DNA from: Bradyrhizobium sp. AS23.2
Lineage (GTDB): Bacteria; Pseudomonadota; Alphaproteobacteria; Rhizobiales; Xanthobacteraceae
DNA: 64,000 nucleotides
Direction of reading: 5' to 3'
Assembly: GCF_001908185.1 (NCBI RefSeq)
Contig: NZ_LGHM01000047.1
Location: 101,671 to 165,670, forward strand
Positions 28,102 to 37,594 of this stretch are shown piece after piece (the stretch's first letter is position 1; each line of letters opens with the position of its first letter). The notes beneath the pieces were generated by a model. The model was not told where the DNA came from. It was given only the letters and a program-made list of their open reading frames with translations, and made no database searches. The translations under genes and the position numbers were made by a program.

Positions 28102-28832
28102 CGACGCTGAGCGCGAGCGCTGTCTGTGGCGGCTACGCCACCGCCGACTTCATCGTGAAGGGCGTGGATCTCAAGGTGGAGCCCAAGGATCTTGCCGTCA
28201 TCATCGGTCCCAACGGCGCCGGCAAGTCGACCTTCCTGAAGCTGATTGCCGGCCTTCTGCCGAAGCGGACCGGCGACGTCTCGATCGATGGGGCTGCGCT
28301 TCCTGCCGGAGATGCCCATGCCGCCTGCGAACGCGGCGTCAGCTTCGTGCCGCAGGAGCGGAACGTATTCGGCAGCCTTTCGGTGCAGGAAAACCTGGAG
28401 ATGGGCGGCTATCTGCTGCGGTCGGGGCTGAAGGAGCGGATCGAGGAGCAGTTGACGCGATTTCCGATGCTGCGCGGACGACTTCGCGACAAGGCGGGAA
28501 ACCTATCCGGTGGTCAGCGGCAGGTGCTGGCGGTGGCCGTGGCTCTCATGACCAACCCCAGCGTCCTCCTCTTGGACGAACCTACGGCCGGCCTTTCGCC
28601 CGCGGCGGCCAAGGAGATCTTCGTGTTGGTCCGCGACCTTGCGGCAAGCGGACTGGCGATCCTCATGGTCGAGCAGAACGCGCTTTTGGCGTTGGAGTAT
28701 GGAACACGCGGCGTCGTTCTCGTCGCCGGCAAGAAGGTTCGAGATGCCGCAGCAGCCTCAGTGATCGAGGACGACGAAATCAGGCATCTGTTTTTGGGGC
28801 GCGCCGCGCCGGCGACCGCGCACCGACATTGA
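28098..28832 (+). CDS. Branched-chain-type ABC transporter ATPase (LivF-like)
   Basis: A 244-residue ATPase. Walker A GPNGAGKST is near residue 37, signature LSGGQRQVLAVA near 138 and Walker B SVLLLDEPTAGLSP near 157. It starts within the stop of the livG-like gene (ATGA), indicating coupling. The opening MTTLSASAVCGGYATADFIVKG is less standard than in amino-acid transporters, consistent with a specialised importer. Confidence 0.9.
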   Translation: MTTLSASAVCGGYATADFIVKGVDLKVEPKDLAVIIGPNGAGKSTFLKLIAGLLPKRTGDVSIDGAALPAGDAHAACERGVSFVPQERNVFGSLSVQENLEMGGYLLRSGLKERIEEQLTRFPMLRGRLRDKAGNLSGGQRQVLAVAVALMTNPSVLLLDEPTAGLSPAAAKEIFVLVRDLAASGLAILMVEQNALLALEYGTRGVVLVAGKKVRDAAAASVIEDDEIRHLFLGRAAPATAHRH

Positions 28833-28866
28833 ATCATTGCAACCCGTAAACGGTGAGGAGTTCGAC

Positions 28867-30078
28867 ATGTCGAATTTGGATAGACGTACTTTCCTGCAGG
28901 CCGGCCTGGGCGTGGGCGGGCTCATGCTCTCGTCGAGCCTCTCCCGCTCCTGGGCGCAGCAGGGCGATCCGATCAAAATCGGTCTGATCATCCCGCTTAC
29001 GGGGGCGACCAGCCAGTTTGGCGCAACAATGGGTCAGGCGGCCAAGATCGCAGAAGCCGAAATCAACGGAGCGGGCGGCGTGCGCGGTCGTCCGGTCCAG
29101 ATCGTCATCGAGGACGACCAGAGCAATCCGGAAGCGGCCGTCCGCGCGGCGCATAAGCTGATCGATGTCGACAAGGTGGTGTCGATCGGAGGCTCGTATG
29201 CGTCGGCGGTGACGTCGGCCATTGCGCCGCTTTGCTGGGAAGGAAAGACAGCGCTCCTGACCTCGTCGGGTGCCGACAGCATCACCAAGCTGCCGCACCA
29301 GGGATACATCTTCCGGACGTCGCCCACCGTCACGCTGCAGGGAACCAGCGTCGGCAAGTACGCGGTCGAACTCGGCGGAAAGAGGATGTTCTTCCTCGGC
29401 CCGCAAACTCCCTTCGCGCAATCGTACATCGACATCACCTCCGCAATCTTCAAGGCGGCCGGCGGATCCGGCGGCGGGCTGATCTACGAAGACAAGAAGT
29501 CGAGCTATAGGTCGGAGGTCGACCAGGCGCTCAAGGAATCGCCGGATGTCATCGTGCTCGGCGGCTATGTTCCGGACACTTCGGTCGTTCTGAAGGACCT
29601 CTATCGCGCCGGCTATACGGGCAAAAAGCTCGGCTTCTCCTTTGGCATCAACGATGCATTGACGAAAGCCGTTCCTGCCGAGGTCTCCGAGGGAGCGTAC
29701 TCCCTGATTCCTTCGGCGGCCGAGAACTCCGAGGCCTACAAGCGGCTCATCGGCAAGATGGGCAGGCCTTCCCTCGATAGCTATTCCTGTCAGGTCTACG
29801 ATCACGTCGTGCTGACGTCGTTGGCGCTCGCGCGCGCCAGTTCGGGAGAGGCGAACGGAACCGCGGTCCGCGACAATCTGCGCGCGATCTCGGCGGGGGA
29901 AGGCAAGCGGACCGACGACGCCGTCGAGGCGCTGAAGACGGTCATCTCTGGAGCACAGGTGAATTACGACGGTCCGAGTGGTCCGCTCGAATTCGCCGAC
30001 AACGGCGACGTGAAGGGCGTGTTCTTCCGCTACGAACAGGTGCAGGCCGGCAAGCTTACGCTTCGCAAGGTCGGCTGA
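28867..30078 (+). CDS. Periplasmic substrate-binding protein of the branched-chain amino acid type
   Basis: A 403-residue type I solute-binding protein. The N-terminus carries a twin-arginine-like signal (LDRRTFLQAG at residues 4-13, hydrophobic stretch, cut near WAQQ), so export may be by Tat. Mature features include KIGLIIPLTGATSQFG, GGSYASAVTSAIAP and the ligand-lobe VYDHVVLTSLALARA. The ATG at 28867 is chosen since GTGAGGAGTTCGAC lies just before it. Ligand unknown; the island suggests a nitrogenous organic acid or amide. Confidence 0.88.
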   Translation: MSNLDRRTFLQAGLGVGGLMLSSSLSRSWAQQGDPIKIGLIIPLTGATSQFGATMGQAAKIAEAEINGAGGVRGRPVQIVIEDDQSNPEAAVRAAHKLIDVDKVVSIGGSYASAVTSAIAPLCWEGKTALLTSSGADSITKLPHQGYIFRTSPTVTLQGTSVGKYAVELGGKRMFFLGPQTPFAQSYIDITSAIFKAAGGSGGGLIYEDKKSSYRSEVDQALKESPDVIVLGGYVPDTSVVLKDLYRAGYTGKKLGFSFGINDALTKAVPAEVSEGAYSLIPSAAENSEAYKRLIGKMGRPSLDSYSCQVYDHVVLTSLALARASSGEANGTAVRDNLRAISAGEGKRTDDAVEALKTVISGAQVNYDGPSGPLEFADNGDVKGVFFRYEQVQAGKLTLRKVG

Positions 30079-30100
30079 CGCAACGAAGAGAGCGGCCGCC

Positions 30101-30988
30101 ATGTTGACCGACCTGTTGCAGTATTTGGTGAACGGATTGATCGTCGGCGCGCTCATCGCGTTGCCGGCGCTCGGTCTGACGTTGATCTTCAGCGTGCTAG
30201 GTTTCGTCAACTTCAGCGTCGCTGCGCAACTCACGGCCGGCGCGTACGCGGGCTGGCTCGCGAATACGACCCTCCATCTGCCTCTGGTGCCCGTTCTGGT
30301 CATCGCCTTCTCGGTCGCCGGCGCGCTTGGCGTCGTGACGGACCGCATCGCGCTCGCTCCGATCCGGCGCAAGCCGAGCGCCCAGACTCCGTTGATGGTG
30401 GCGGTCGTTTCGATCGCTCTGAGCATGGCCTTGGAAAGCGCCTACCGCTTCTCCTTCGGGAGCGGCCTGAACAGTTTCGACATGCCGATCGCCCGCGACA
30501 TGAAGATCGGCGGTATCCGAATCGGACTTCAGCAATTGCACAATATCGAGATAGCGATCGGGCTGGCAGTCCTTCTGGCGTTGTTCTTCTCGCTGACTAA
30601 ACTGGGCAAGGCCATGCGCGCCGTCGCCGACAATGCCGATCTAGCGCGTCTCAAGGGCATCGAGCCGGTTCGTCTCGCCAATCTCGCCACGTTCATCGGC
30701 ATGGGACTGGCAGGCGTCGGCGGCGCCCTGCTTGCGATCGATACAAGCGTCGATCCTTCGACCGGATCCAGGCTGATCCTCTTGATCTTCGCCGGCAGCG
30801 TCGTAGGCGGCTTGACGAGTCTTCCCGGAGCGGTCGCCGGCGCCCTCTTGATGGGCGTCATCGGCGAATTGGGCCTTCTGATCCTCCCGCCGGTCTATCA
30901 GTCACTGACGGCTTTCGTCGCGATCCTGATCACCTTGCTCGCGCGTCCGGGCGGCATCTTCTCCGGCGCCTCGGGGGTGCGAAAATGA
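30101..30988 (+). CDS. ABC transporter permease (LivH-like)
   Basis: A 295-residue membrane protein with about eight helices. LivH-type marks are QYLVNGLIVGALIALPALGLTLIF at the start and KLGKAMRAVADNADLARLKGI near residue 170, the cytoplasmic coupling loop. It forms the translocation pore with the LivM-like protein that follows with a four-base overlap. Confidence 0.9.
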   Translation: MLTDLLQYLVNGLIVGALIALPALGLTLIFSVLGFVNFSVAAQLTAGAYAGWLANTTLHLPLVPVLVIAFSVAGALGVVTDRIALAPIRRKPSAQTPLMVAVVSIALSMALESAYRFSFGSGLNSFDMPIARDMKIGGIRIGLQQLHNIEIAIGLAVLLALFFSLTKLGKAMRAVADNADLARLKGIEPVRLANLATFIGMGLAGVGGALLAIDTSVDPSTGSRLILLIFAGSVVGGLTSLPGAVAGALLMGVIGELGLLILPPVYQSLTAFVAILITLLARPGGIFSGASGVRK

Positions 30989-31941
30989 TCTCTTATCTGA
31001 TATTCGTCGGCACGATCGCCGGATTCTACTCTCTGCTTTCCCTGGGCCTGGTCAAGGCGTGGGGGCAGGGTGGACTGGTGAATCTCGGCCTGGTCGGGTT
31101 CGTAGGTCTGGGTGCTTATACGTCGGCGCTGCTCTCGGGTGCTGGGTATCCGATCTGGATCGACTGGATAGCGGCCTCCGCGGTTTCGGCGGCGGTAGGC
31201 GTGGCGCTGTGCTTCGTGGTCAGAAACCTGCGCGGCGACTATCTCGCGATCGTGACGCTCGGGTTCGCAGAAATCCTACGTTTGGCCGAGACGAACGAAA
31301 AATGGCTGACGAAGGGCAGCGACGGGATCTCGGGGATCGTGGCGCCGCTCAAGAACCATCTCGGAGATAACTTCGCTGTCTTCTATCTCGTTCTGACTTG
31401 GGTTCTCGTCGGCATCGTCGCGTTCGTACTCAATTGGCTCCTGCGAAGCCCCTTCGGACGGGCGTTGCGCGCGGTACGCGACGACGAGCAGGTCGCGGCG
31501 GTGGCCGGAAAGTCGGTGCTCCGACTCAAGCTACAGGCGTTCGGAATCGGAGCGGCGCTATCGGGCCTCGGTGGCGCGCTCTATGCGCACTTCACCAGCT
31601 ATATCGCGCCCGACGTCTTCATAACCCAACTGACGATCTACATTTTTCTTGCGGTCACCGTTGGCGGGTATACCCGCCTCGCAGGTGCCGTGATCGGCTC
31701 GTTGGCCTTGATCGCATTGCTCGAAGCGACACGCTTCGTCGCCGCGTTGGTCCCGGGGCTGGACGCGGTACAGATCGCCTCGCTTCGTGAGTTCGCGATC
31801 GCCGTCACTCTGATCCTCGTCATGCAGTTGCGACCCGATGGAGCGTTCCGGATGAGCAACGAACGGTCCGGCTTGGGCGCATCTCGCCCCGGTCCGGACG
31901 CTTGCTACGGAAAGAAGGCGGTACTCGATGACGGAACCTGA
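30985..31941 (+). CDS. ABC transporter permease (LivM-like)
   Basis: A 318-residue membrane protein with about nine helices. The coupling motif SPFGRALRAVRDDEQVAAVAGKSV near residue 155 and the preceding RGDYLAIVTLGFAEILRL mark it as LivM. The last 30 residues after the final helix are hydrophilic and unusual. Its end overlaps the start of the amidohydrolase gene by 14 bases, so transport and hydrolysis are encoded on one transcript. Confidence 0.9.
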   Translation: MISYLIFVGTIAGFYSLLSLGLVKAWGQGGLVNLGLVGFVGLGAYTSALLSGAGYPIWIDWIAASAVSAAVGVALCFVVRNLRGDYLAIVTLGFAEILRLAETNEKWLTKGSDGISGIVAPLKNHLGDNFAVFYLVLTWVLVGIVAFVLNWLLRSPFGRALRAVRDDEQVAAVAGKSVLRLKLQAFGIGAALSGLGGALYAHFTSYIAPDVFITQLTIYIFLAVTVGGYTRLAGAVIGSLALIALLEATRFVAALVPGLDAVQIASLREFAIAVTLILVMQLRPDGAFRMSNERSGLGASRPGPDACYGKKAVLDDGT

Positions 31942-33508
31942 CCTCGACGGTGCTGGCGAAGAGTTCGCCATGATGTTCGCTGCAGGCGGCTTGCCTCAGG
32001 TCGAGGCTGCGACTTCGCGGACCCGCGGACGCGGCCCGTTCAAGCGGCTGGTGTTGCGCGGAGCTTCCATCATCGACGGTACCGGTGCCCCTCCATGGGG
32101 GCCCGCCGACGTAGTCGTCGAGAACGGTCGGATCGCGGTGCTGAAAAAGGTCGGTACGCCGAAGCTTCCGATAAATCCGGAGCGCCGTCCCGCTGCGGGC
32201 GACTTCGAGATCGATTGCACCGGCAAGTTCCTGACGCCCGGCCTGGTCGATGCCCATGCCCACATCGGCGCACCGTTCCATGCCGAGAACGGTCCCATGC
32301 CGAGCGCCGACTACGTCTACAAGCTTTGGCTGGCGCATGGCGTGACGACCATCCGCGAGACCGGCTGTTTCAACGGGCTGCAGTGGACGCTCCAACAGAA
32401 GCAGGCGGCGGGCGAGCATCGTATCGACGCTCCTCGCATCTTGGCCTATGCGCCGTTTCCCGGCACGAACGACTACGTCAAGACGATCCACACTCCCGAC
32501 GATGCACGCAGGTGGCTGCAGGCGGTGAAGGACCGGGGAGCGGACGGCATCAAGTTCTTCGGGGCCCCGCCGGCGATGATGAAGGCCGCGCTGGAACAAT
32601 GCGGAAGTCTTGGCCTGCGTACCTGCTGTCATCACGCGCAACTGGCCGTCGGCAGGATGAACTCGCTGCGGACCGCGCAATGGGGGCTGACGAGCACGGA
32701 GCATTCCTATGGAATCCCCGAGGCGCTCTTGGACGGTCAGACGCTACAGTCCTTCCCACCCGAGTACGATTACAACGACGAATACCTGCGTTTCTCGACT
32801 GCCGGCCAGACGTTCCTGCAGGCGGCGAAGCCCGGCTCGCAGAAATGGAACGACGTCCTTCAGGCATTTCTCGAGGCTCGTCACACCTTCGTTCCCACGT
32901 TCAACGTCTACGATGGCAACCGAGATCTGATGCGGACCCGTCGCGCGGATTGGCACGATCGCTTTACCGACCCGACCCTCTGGGCCTACTTCCAGCCGCA
33001 GCGTGGCGGGCACGGCGCCTATTGGTACCGTTGGTCGACGACCAACGAGGTCGAGTGGCGCGAGACGTTCCGACTGTGGATGAGGTTCGTCAACGACTAC
33101 AAGAACCTCGGCGGGCGCGTGTGCGTAGGCTCGGATTCCGGGTTCATGTTCCAGACGTACGGCTTCGGTCTCGTCCGCGAACTCGAGTTGCTGCAGGAAG
33201 CCGGCTTCACGCCCCTCGAGGTCTTGCGGGCAGCGACGACGTGGGGCGCGGAGCTTCTCGGCATTCAGGAAGACGTCGGAACACTGGAAGTCGGTAAGCT
33301 CGCCGACATCCTGGTGCACGACGAGAATCCACTCAACGATTTCAAGCTGCTCTATGGGACCGGTGCGATGCGACTGGACGACCCGACGGCGTCGGTCACG
33401 TGGAAGCGCAGCATCTCGAGCGTCATCAAGGAGGGCTCCATCTTCGATCCGACCGAGCTCCTCGCCGACGTCGAGGAAATGGTCGAAGCGCGTAGGAGGG
33501 CGGCTTGA
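31928..33508 (+). CDS. Amidohydrolase superfamily metalloenzyme
   Basis: A 526-residue TIM-barrel hydrolase. The metal ligands of the superfamily are visible: H110-A-H112 in VDAHAHIGAP, a candidate carboxylated Lys K209 in ADGIKFFG, H235/H236 in CCHHAQ, H259 in STEHSYG and catalytic D403 in GSDSGF. The C-terminal beta-sandwich closes with VGTLEVGKLADILVHDENPL. It is about 100 residues longer than imidazolonepropionase-type members, with inserted Tyr/Trp-rich loops (residues 275-380). It would hydrolyse an amide, lactam or related bond of the imported compound. Substrate not predictable. Confidence 0.85.
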   Translation: MTEPDLDGAGEEFAMMFAAGGLPQVEAATSRTRGRGPFKRLVLRGASIIDGTGAPPWGPADVVVENGRIAVLKKVGTPKLPINPERRPAAGDFEIDCTGKFLTPGLVDAHAHIGAPFHAENGPMPSADYVYKLWLAHGVTTIRETGCFNGLQWTLQQKQAAGEHRIDAPRILAYAPFPGTNDYVKTIHTPDDARRWLQAVKDRGADGIKFFGAPPAMMKAALEQCGSLGLRTCCHHAQLAVGRMNSLRTAQWGLTSTEHSYGIPEALLDGQTLQSFPPEYDYNDEYLRFSTAGQTFLQAAKPGSQKWNDVLQAFLEARHTFVPTFNVYDGNRDLMRTRRADWHDRFTDPTLWAYFQPQRGGHGAYWYRWSTTNEVEWRETFRLWMRFVNDYKNLGGRVCVGSDSGFMFQTYGFGLVRELELLQEAGFTPLEVLRAATTWGAELLGIQEDVGTLEVGKLADILVHDENPLNDFKLLYGTGAMRLDDPTASVTWKRSISSVIKEGSIFDPTELLADVEEMVEARRRAA

Positions 33509-34512
33509 GAACCAGTTCGCCCGCGACACCAGAGTTCGTCCTGCTGACCGGAAGCCTCGGCAGCGGCAAGACGACATTGCTTTGCGACTATCTTTCGCTA
33601 CTTGATTCAGCGGATACCGGCGTGATCGTGAACGAGGCCGGCGAGATCAATGTCGACGGAGCCGTCGTCGCCTCCGGACGGCGCGATCTTCCGATGACTC
33701 TGCTCGGGAACGGTTGCGTGTGTTGTTCGTTCGGAGACGATCTCCATTCGGCGATCGACGAGTTGCTCGTCGCACGCCGGCAATCCGGCGCGGGCGAATT
33801 CCGCCGGATCATATTGGAGACGAGCGGCCTGGCGATGCCTGGTCCCATTTTGCGCTCGCTGATGCGCTACGACAGGGCCGAATACCGATTGCGTATAGTC
33901 TCCACTCTCGACGCCGTGGATCCGTACGCGGATGACGTGACGTTCCCGATCCGGTCGGCGCAATTGACCGCCGCCAGATCCATCGTCGTCACGAAGCTCG
34001 ACCGGGTCTTTGGTGACGCAATCGACGTTGCCGAGCGCGTCGCCAGAGAGTTCAATCCGGCTGCCGTTCTGGTGACGACCGAGGACAGGTCGGCCCGCGC
34101 TCGCGCTGCGTTTGCGCCGAGCGAACTCGAAGCAAAGACAGTGTCGAGCCAATTTCAGGCGATCGCCGCCACCGACCACTCCCGGCTCGGCGTCTTCCTC
34201 GCGCAGTGGCCGGGCTCCGTTTCCTGGGGGAATTTGGCCGATTGGCTCGAAGATCTCGCGGGACTTTGCGGCGATCGACTGCTGCGCGTCAAAGGGCTAG
34301 TCTCGGTGGGAGGGGCGCCCCGATCGATCCTGATCGACGGCGTCGGTACGACGTTCGCGGAGCCTCGCTGGGCGGAGGCCGAACTCGCCGCGGGACGGGG
34401 CATCGTCATCATCGCGCGCGACGTCGGCCTGGATGAACTGACCAACATGTCGGGCGCCTATTCTTCGGACGTCAGGCCGTCTCTAAGAGCTACATCGAGG
34501 CGCGCCGCCTGA
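33505..34512 (+). CDS. CobW/COG0523-family GTP-dependent metal chaperone
   Basis: A 335-residue P-loop GTPase. Walker A TGSLGSGKTT is at 15-24, the metal-binding CxCC is C71-V-C73-C74 in GNGCVCCSF, switch ETSGLAMPGPI starts at 105 and the guanine-specificity motif TKLD is at 163-166. The TTG start at 33505 overlaps the amidohydrolase stop and has AGGAGG seven bases before it, so the two are translationally coupled. The likely client is the upstream metal-dependent hydrolase, as with other COG0523 proteins placed beside metalloenzymes. Confidence 0.87.
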   Translation: MRTSSPATPEFVLLTGSLGSGKTTLLCDYLSLLDSADTGVIVNEAGEINVDGAVVASGRRDLPMTLLGNGCVCCSFGDDLHSAIDELLVARRQSGAGEFRRIILETSGLAMPGPILRSLMRYDRAEYRLRIVSTLDAVDPYADDVTFPIRSAQLTAARSIVVTKLDRVFGDAIDVAERVAREFNPAAVLVTTEDRSARARAAFAPSELEAKTVSSQFQAIAATDHSRLGVFLAQWPGSVSWGNLADWLEDLAGLCGDRLLRVKGLVSVGGAPRSILIDGVGTTFAEPRWAEAELAAGRGIVIIARDVGLDELTNMSGAYSSDVRPSLRATSRRAA

Positions 34513-34563
34513 ACGACGCTGAAAGGACGGTTGATGTCTGTCAGGCGAGAAACTCCGGACATT

Positions 34564-36003
34564 TCAGCGGATGCTGCTGGGTTCCAGCGGATAGACCACC
34601 GCGCCGGCGTTCAGCAGGTTCGACGGGTCGAAGGCGGTCTTGATGCGGCGCATCGCGGCGAGACGACCGGCATCGCCGTATTTCTCCAAGAGATGCCTCT
34701 TGAATCGACCGACGCCGTGTTCTGCGCTGAAGGTGCCCTCGAGGGAGGCCGCGATGTCGTAAAGCTGCAGCGACAGGCTTCTCTCGATCTCGCGGCCGAA
34801 TTCGATCCGGTCGACGCCCGAAGGGACCAGAACGTTGTAGTGGAGGTTGCCGTCGCCGACGTGGCCGTAGACGGACAGTTCAAGGTCGGCGGCATAGTTA
34901 CGTACCGTCGAGCCGGCGAGGCCCAGAAAGCGTTGAATAGCGGAAAGCGGTACGGAGATGTCGTGCTTCACCGATCCGTTGCGGCGCTTCTCGCCCTCGG
35001 GAATCGACTCGCGTACCTCCCACATCGCCGCTCGCTGGGATCCGCTTTGCGCGAGGTAGGCATCGTCGACCCACCCGGATTCCACCGCCTCGGCGAGAAC
35101 CGCTTCCATCAACCCGTCGAGATCGAGATGATCGGAGGAAGATGCGAGCTCGACGAGGACGGCTCCTCCCGGGCCGGCTCCGACGGAAGGCGGATTGATC
35201 ATCGCGTCGGTCGCCAGCGCGATCGATGTGGCCGTCATAAATTCGAATGTGGTGAGAAGGTCGGCCGACTGGCGCCGGACCAACGCGAGAAGTTCGGCGA
35301 GCGGGGTGCCTGCAGCGAGCTTCAGCCAGGCGGTTGCGCGGCGGACCGGGAAGGGCGCGAGCCGCAGTACCGCCCCTGTGACAATGCCGAGGGTCCCCTC
35401 GCTTCCGACGAAGCATTGTTTGACGTCGTAGCCAGTATTGTTCTTCCGCAGTTTGCGCATGTCCGAGACAACGGTTCCGTCCGAAAGGACCGCTTCGACC
35501 CCGAGGATCAAGTCGCGAGTCATTCCGTATTTGACGACGGACAGGCCACCGGCGTTCGTGCCGATGTTGCCGCCTATCCGGCAGCTTCCCTCCGCGCCGA
35601 GGCTGAGCGGCAAGAGGAGCCCAGCGGCGGCCGCCGCATCCTGCACGCTCTTCAGGATGGCACCGGCGTCGACCGAAGCGGTCATCGAGACCGGATCGAT
35701 TTCGCGAATCCTGTTCATCCGCTCGAGACTAACAACTATCTGACTTCCCGTAGCGTCCGGCGTCGCTCCACCGCAGTAGCTGGTGTTGCCACCCTGCGGA
35801 ACGAGTCCGATGCCGAGGCGCGCTGCCAACTTCACTATGTCCGCGACCTGTCCCGTAGTCGCTGGCTTCAGCACGGCGAAGGTCGAGCCGGTGAAGAGCT
35901 GGCGCTGATCCGTGGTATAGGTGGCGATGCGCTCCGGATCGTCGACGACACCCGTCTGGCCGATGAGATCGCGAAACGCTTGGATTTGTACCGAGTAAAA
36001 CAT
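34564..36003 (-). CDS. FAD-linked D-2-hydroxyacid dehydrogenase (GlcD/D-lactate dehydrogenase-like)
   Basis: A 479-residue protein with an FAD_binding_4 domain (VPQGGNTSYCGGATPD near residue 75, CRIGGNIGTNAGG and GSEGTLGIVTG) and a FAD-oxidase C domain ending YGHVGDGNLHYN and SAEHGVGRFK. Members oxidise D-lactate, glycolate or D-2-hydroxyglutarate and pass electrons to the respiratory chain. The start at 36003 is preferred because GGAG lies 9-12 bases before it; an ATG 39 bases upstream has none. It is divergent from the glutamate dehydrogenase gene. D-2-hydroxyglutarate would suit the glutamate-centred context but is not proven. Confidence 0.87.
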   Translation of the reverse strand: MFYSVQIQAFRDLIGQTGVVDDPERIATYTTDQRQLFTGSTFAVLKPATTGQVADIVKLAARLGIGLVPQGGNTSYCGGATPDATGSQIVVSLERMNRIREIDPVSMTASVDAGAILKSVQDAAAAAGLLLPLSLGAEGSCRIGGNIGTNAGGLSVVKYGMTRDLILGVEAVLSDGTVVSDMRKLRKNNTGYDVKQCFVGSEGTLGIVTGAVLRLAPFPVRRATAWLKLAAGTPLAELLALVRRQSADLLTTFEFMTATSIALATDAMINPPSVGAGPGGAVLVELASSSDHLDLDGLMEAVLAEAVESGWVDDAYLAQSGSQRAAMWEVRESIPEGEKRRNGSVKHDISVPLSAIQRFLGLAGSTVRNYAADLELSVYGHVGDGNLHYNVLVPSGVDRIEFGREIERSLSLQLYDIAASLEGTFSAEHGVGRFKRHLLEKYGDAGRLAAMRRIKTAFDPSNLLNAGAVVYPLEPSSIR

Positions 36004-36184
36004 GCCGCTGCTCCAGGTTGGCGTTGGGTGATCTTCGACCATCCGCGCGGCAGCGCTTGCCGTTCCGCTGCAATTTCAAAGAAGGCTCTGCCGAATTCTC
36101 GCGATGTTCGGCAGTTCCAACTTCTTGGGCTTTGTATTGATCGCTCCCGATGCGGAGTTGCTTCGGCTCCCGAGGAGATCATCG

Positions 36185-37450
36185 ATGACCCATCCAACGA
36201 TCTATCAAGGTCCTGTGTTCGATATGGCGCGCCGTCAGTTCGATGGTGTGGCGGACCTACTCGATCTGTCTCTCGACGAGCGAGATCGTCTGCTCTACCC
36301 CAAGCGCGCGATGGCCGTGACTTGTCCGATCCATCGCGACGACGGCAGCGTCGCCGTATTCGAGGGCTATCGGGTGCAGCATCATCTGACGCTAGGGCCG
36401 ACGAAGGGCGGAACGCGCTTCGCGCCCAACGTAGACCTCGGCGAGGTCGCCGCCCTCGCCATATGGATGAGTTGGAAGTGCGCGCTGTCTGGCTTGCCCT
36501 ACGGCGGAGCGAAGGGGGGCATCGCGGTGGATCCCCGCGCGCTATCGAGGCGCGAACTGGAGACTTTGTCCCGGCGCTACATGCAGGAGATGATTCCGTT
36601 CGTCGGCCCTTACACGGATGTGATGGCTCCGGATCTCGGCACGGACGAGCAGGTAATGGCCTGGTTCATGGACACCTATTCCATGTACCAGGGCCGGACC
36701 GTGACCGAGATCGTCTCCGGCAAGCCGATCTCGGCCGGCGGGACGCACGGTCGGCGGGATGCCACCGGAAACGGCGTTGCGCATCTTGCGGGCCGGGCGA
36801 TGGAGAAGCTCGGCATCGATCCGAAGTCCGCGACGGCCGTGGTTCAGGGCTTCGGAAACGTCGGATCGGTCAGTGCGGTTGCGCTCGCACGGCAGGGCGT
36901 CCGCATCGTGGGTATCAGCGATCACTCGGTGGCCCTGCACGATCCCAAGGGCTTCGATATAGAGGCGGTCCTCCGCCACGTGAGGCAGACGGGCGTCCTG
37001 AAAGGCTTCGCGCAGCAGGCGGAGGTCGATCCCGAAGCGCTGCTGACGACCGAGTGCGACATCCTCGTGCCGGCCGCGGTCGAGCGTGTCGTCGACGCAA
37101 GCAACGCTGCGGCCCTCAAGTGTCGGATCATCGCGGAGGGCGCGAACGGTCCGACCACGCCAGATGCCGACGCGATCATCGAGGCGCGGGGCGACATCTT
37201 CATCGTGCCGGACATTCTCTGCAACGCGGGCGGCGTCATCGTCAGCTATTTCGAGTGGGTGCAGGACCTTCAGCGGTTGTTCTGGGACGAAGCGGAAGTC
37301 ATGCGGAGGCTATACGAAATTCTGGATCGCAGCTTCGCGCAGGTCGTGGGACGCGCCGAACGGCTGGGCATCTCCAACAGAAATGCCGCGCTATCCATCG
37401 GAGTGCAGCGTGTTCGGGACGCCAAAGGCACCAGAGGCCTGTTTCCATGA
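36185..37450 (+). CDS. Glu/Leu/Phe/Val dehydrogenase (probable glutamate dehydrogenase)
   Basis: A 421-residue enzyme. The substrate and catalytic lysines are K74 in PTKGGTRF, K98 in MSWKCAL and K110 in YGGAKGGI; the nucleotide-binding GFGNVGS is at 222-228. The length and GPYTDVMAPDLGT block fit NAD-dependent hexameric glutamate dehydrogenase. GAGGAGATCG precedes the ATG at 36185. It would return the glutamate formed by GabT to 2-oxoglutarate with release of ammonia, closing the island's amino-group cycle. Confidence 0.9.
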   Translation: MTHPTIYQGPVFDMARRQFDGVADLLDLSLDERDRLLYPKRAMAVTCPIHRDDGSVAVFEGYRVQHHLTLGPTKGGTRFAPNVDLGEVAALAIWMSWKCALSGLPYGGAKGGIAVDPRALSRRELETLSRRYMQEMIPFVGPYTDVMAPDLGTDEQVMAWFMDTYSMYQGRTVTEIVSGKPISAGGTHGRRDATGNGVAHLAGRAMEKLGIDPKSATAVVQGFGNVGSVSAVALARQGVRIVGISDHSVALHDPKGFDIEAVLRHVRQTGVLKGFAQQAEVDPEALLTTECDILVPAAVERVVDASNAAALKCRIIAEGANGPTTPDADAIIEARGDIFIVPDILCNAGGVIVSYFEWVQDLQRLFWDEAEVMRRLYEILDRSFAQVVGRAERLGISNRNAALSIGVQRVRDAKGTRGLFP

Positions 37451-37594
37451 CGCCCCGCCCGCGTGTCCAGGCCGACAGCAGATTGTGCTGCGCCGAGGAC
37501 GAATTCCAGTTGGTTCTGCCCTCAGGTCCCTTCGGACCCCGGGGATACTGCCATTCGTCTGATCTAAACTGAAACATCAAGAGGAGACATTTTC

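Noticed and set aside
28834..30426. 530-codon minus-strand frame
   Set aside because: Antisense to the substrate-binding protein and LivH genes; Arg/Asp-rich shadow composition.
34531..37572. Very long plus-strand frame of 1013 codons
   Set aside because: It runs antisense through the FAD dehydrogenase and out of frame through glutamate dehydrogenase; no recognisable motif.
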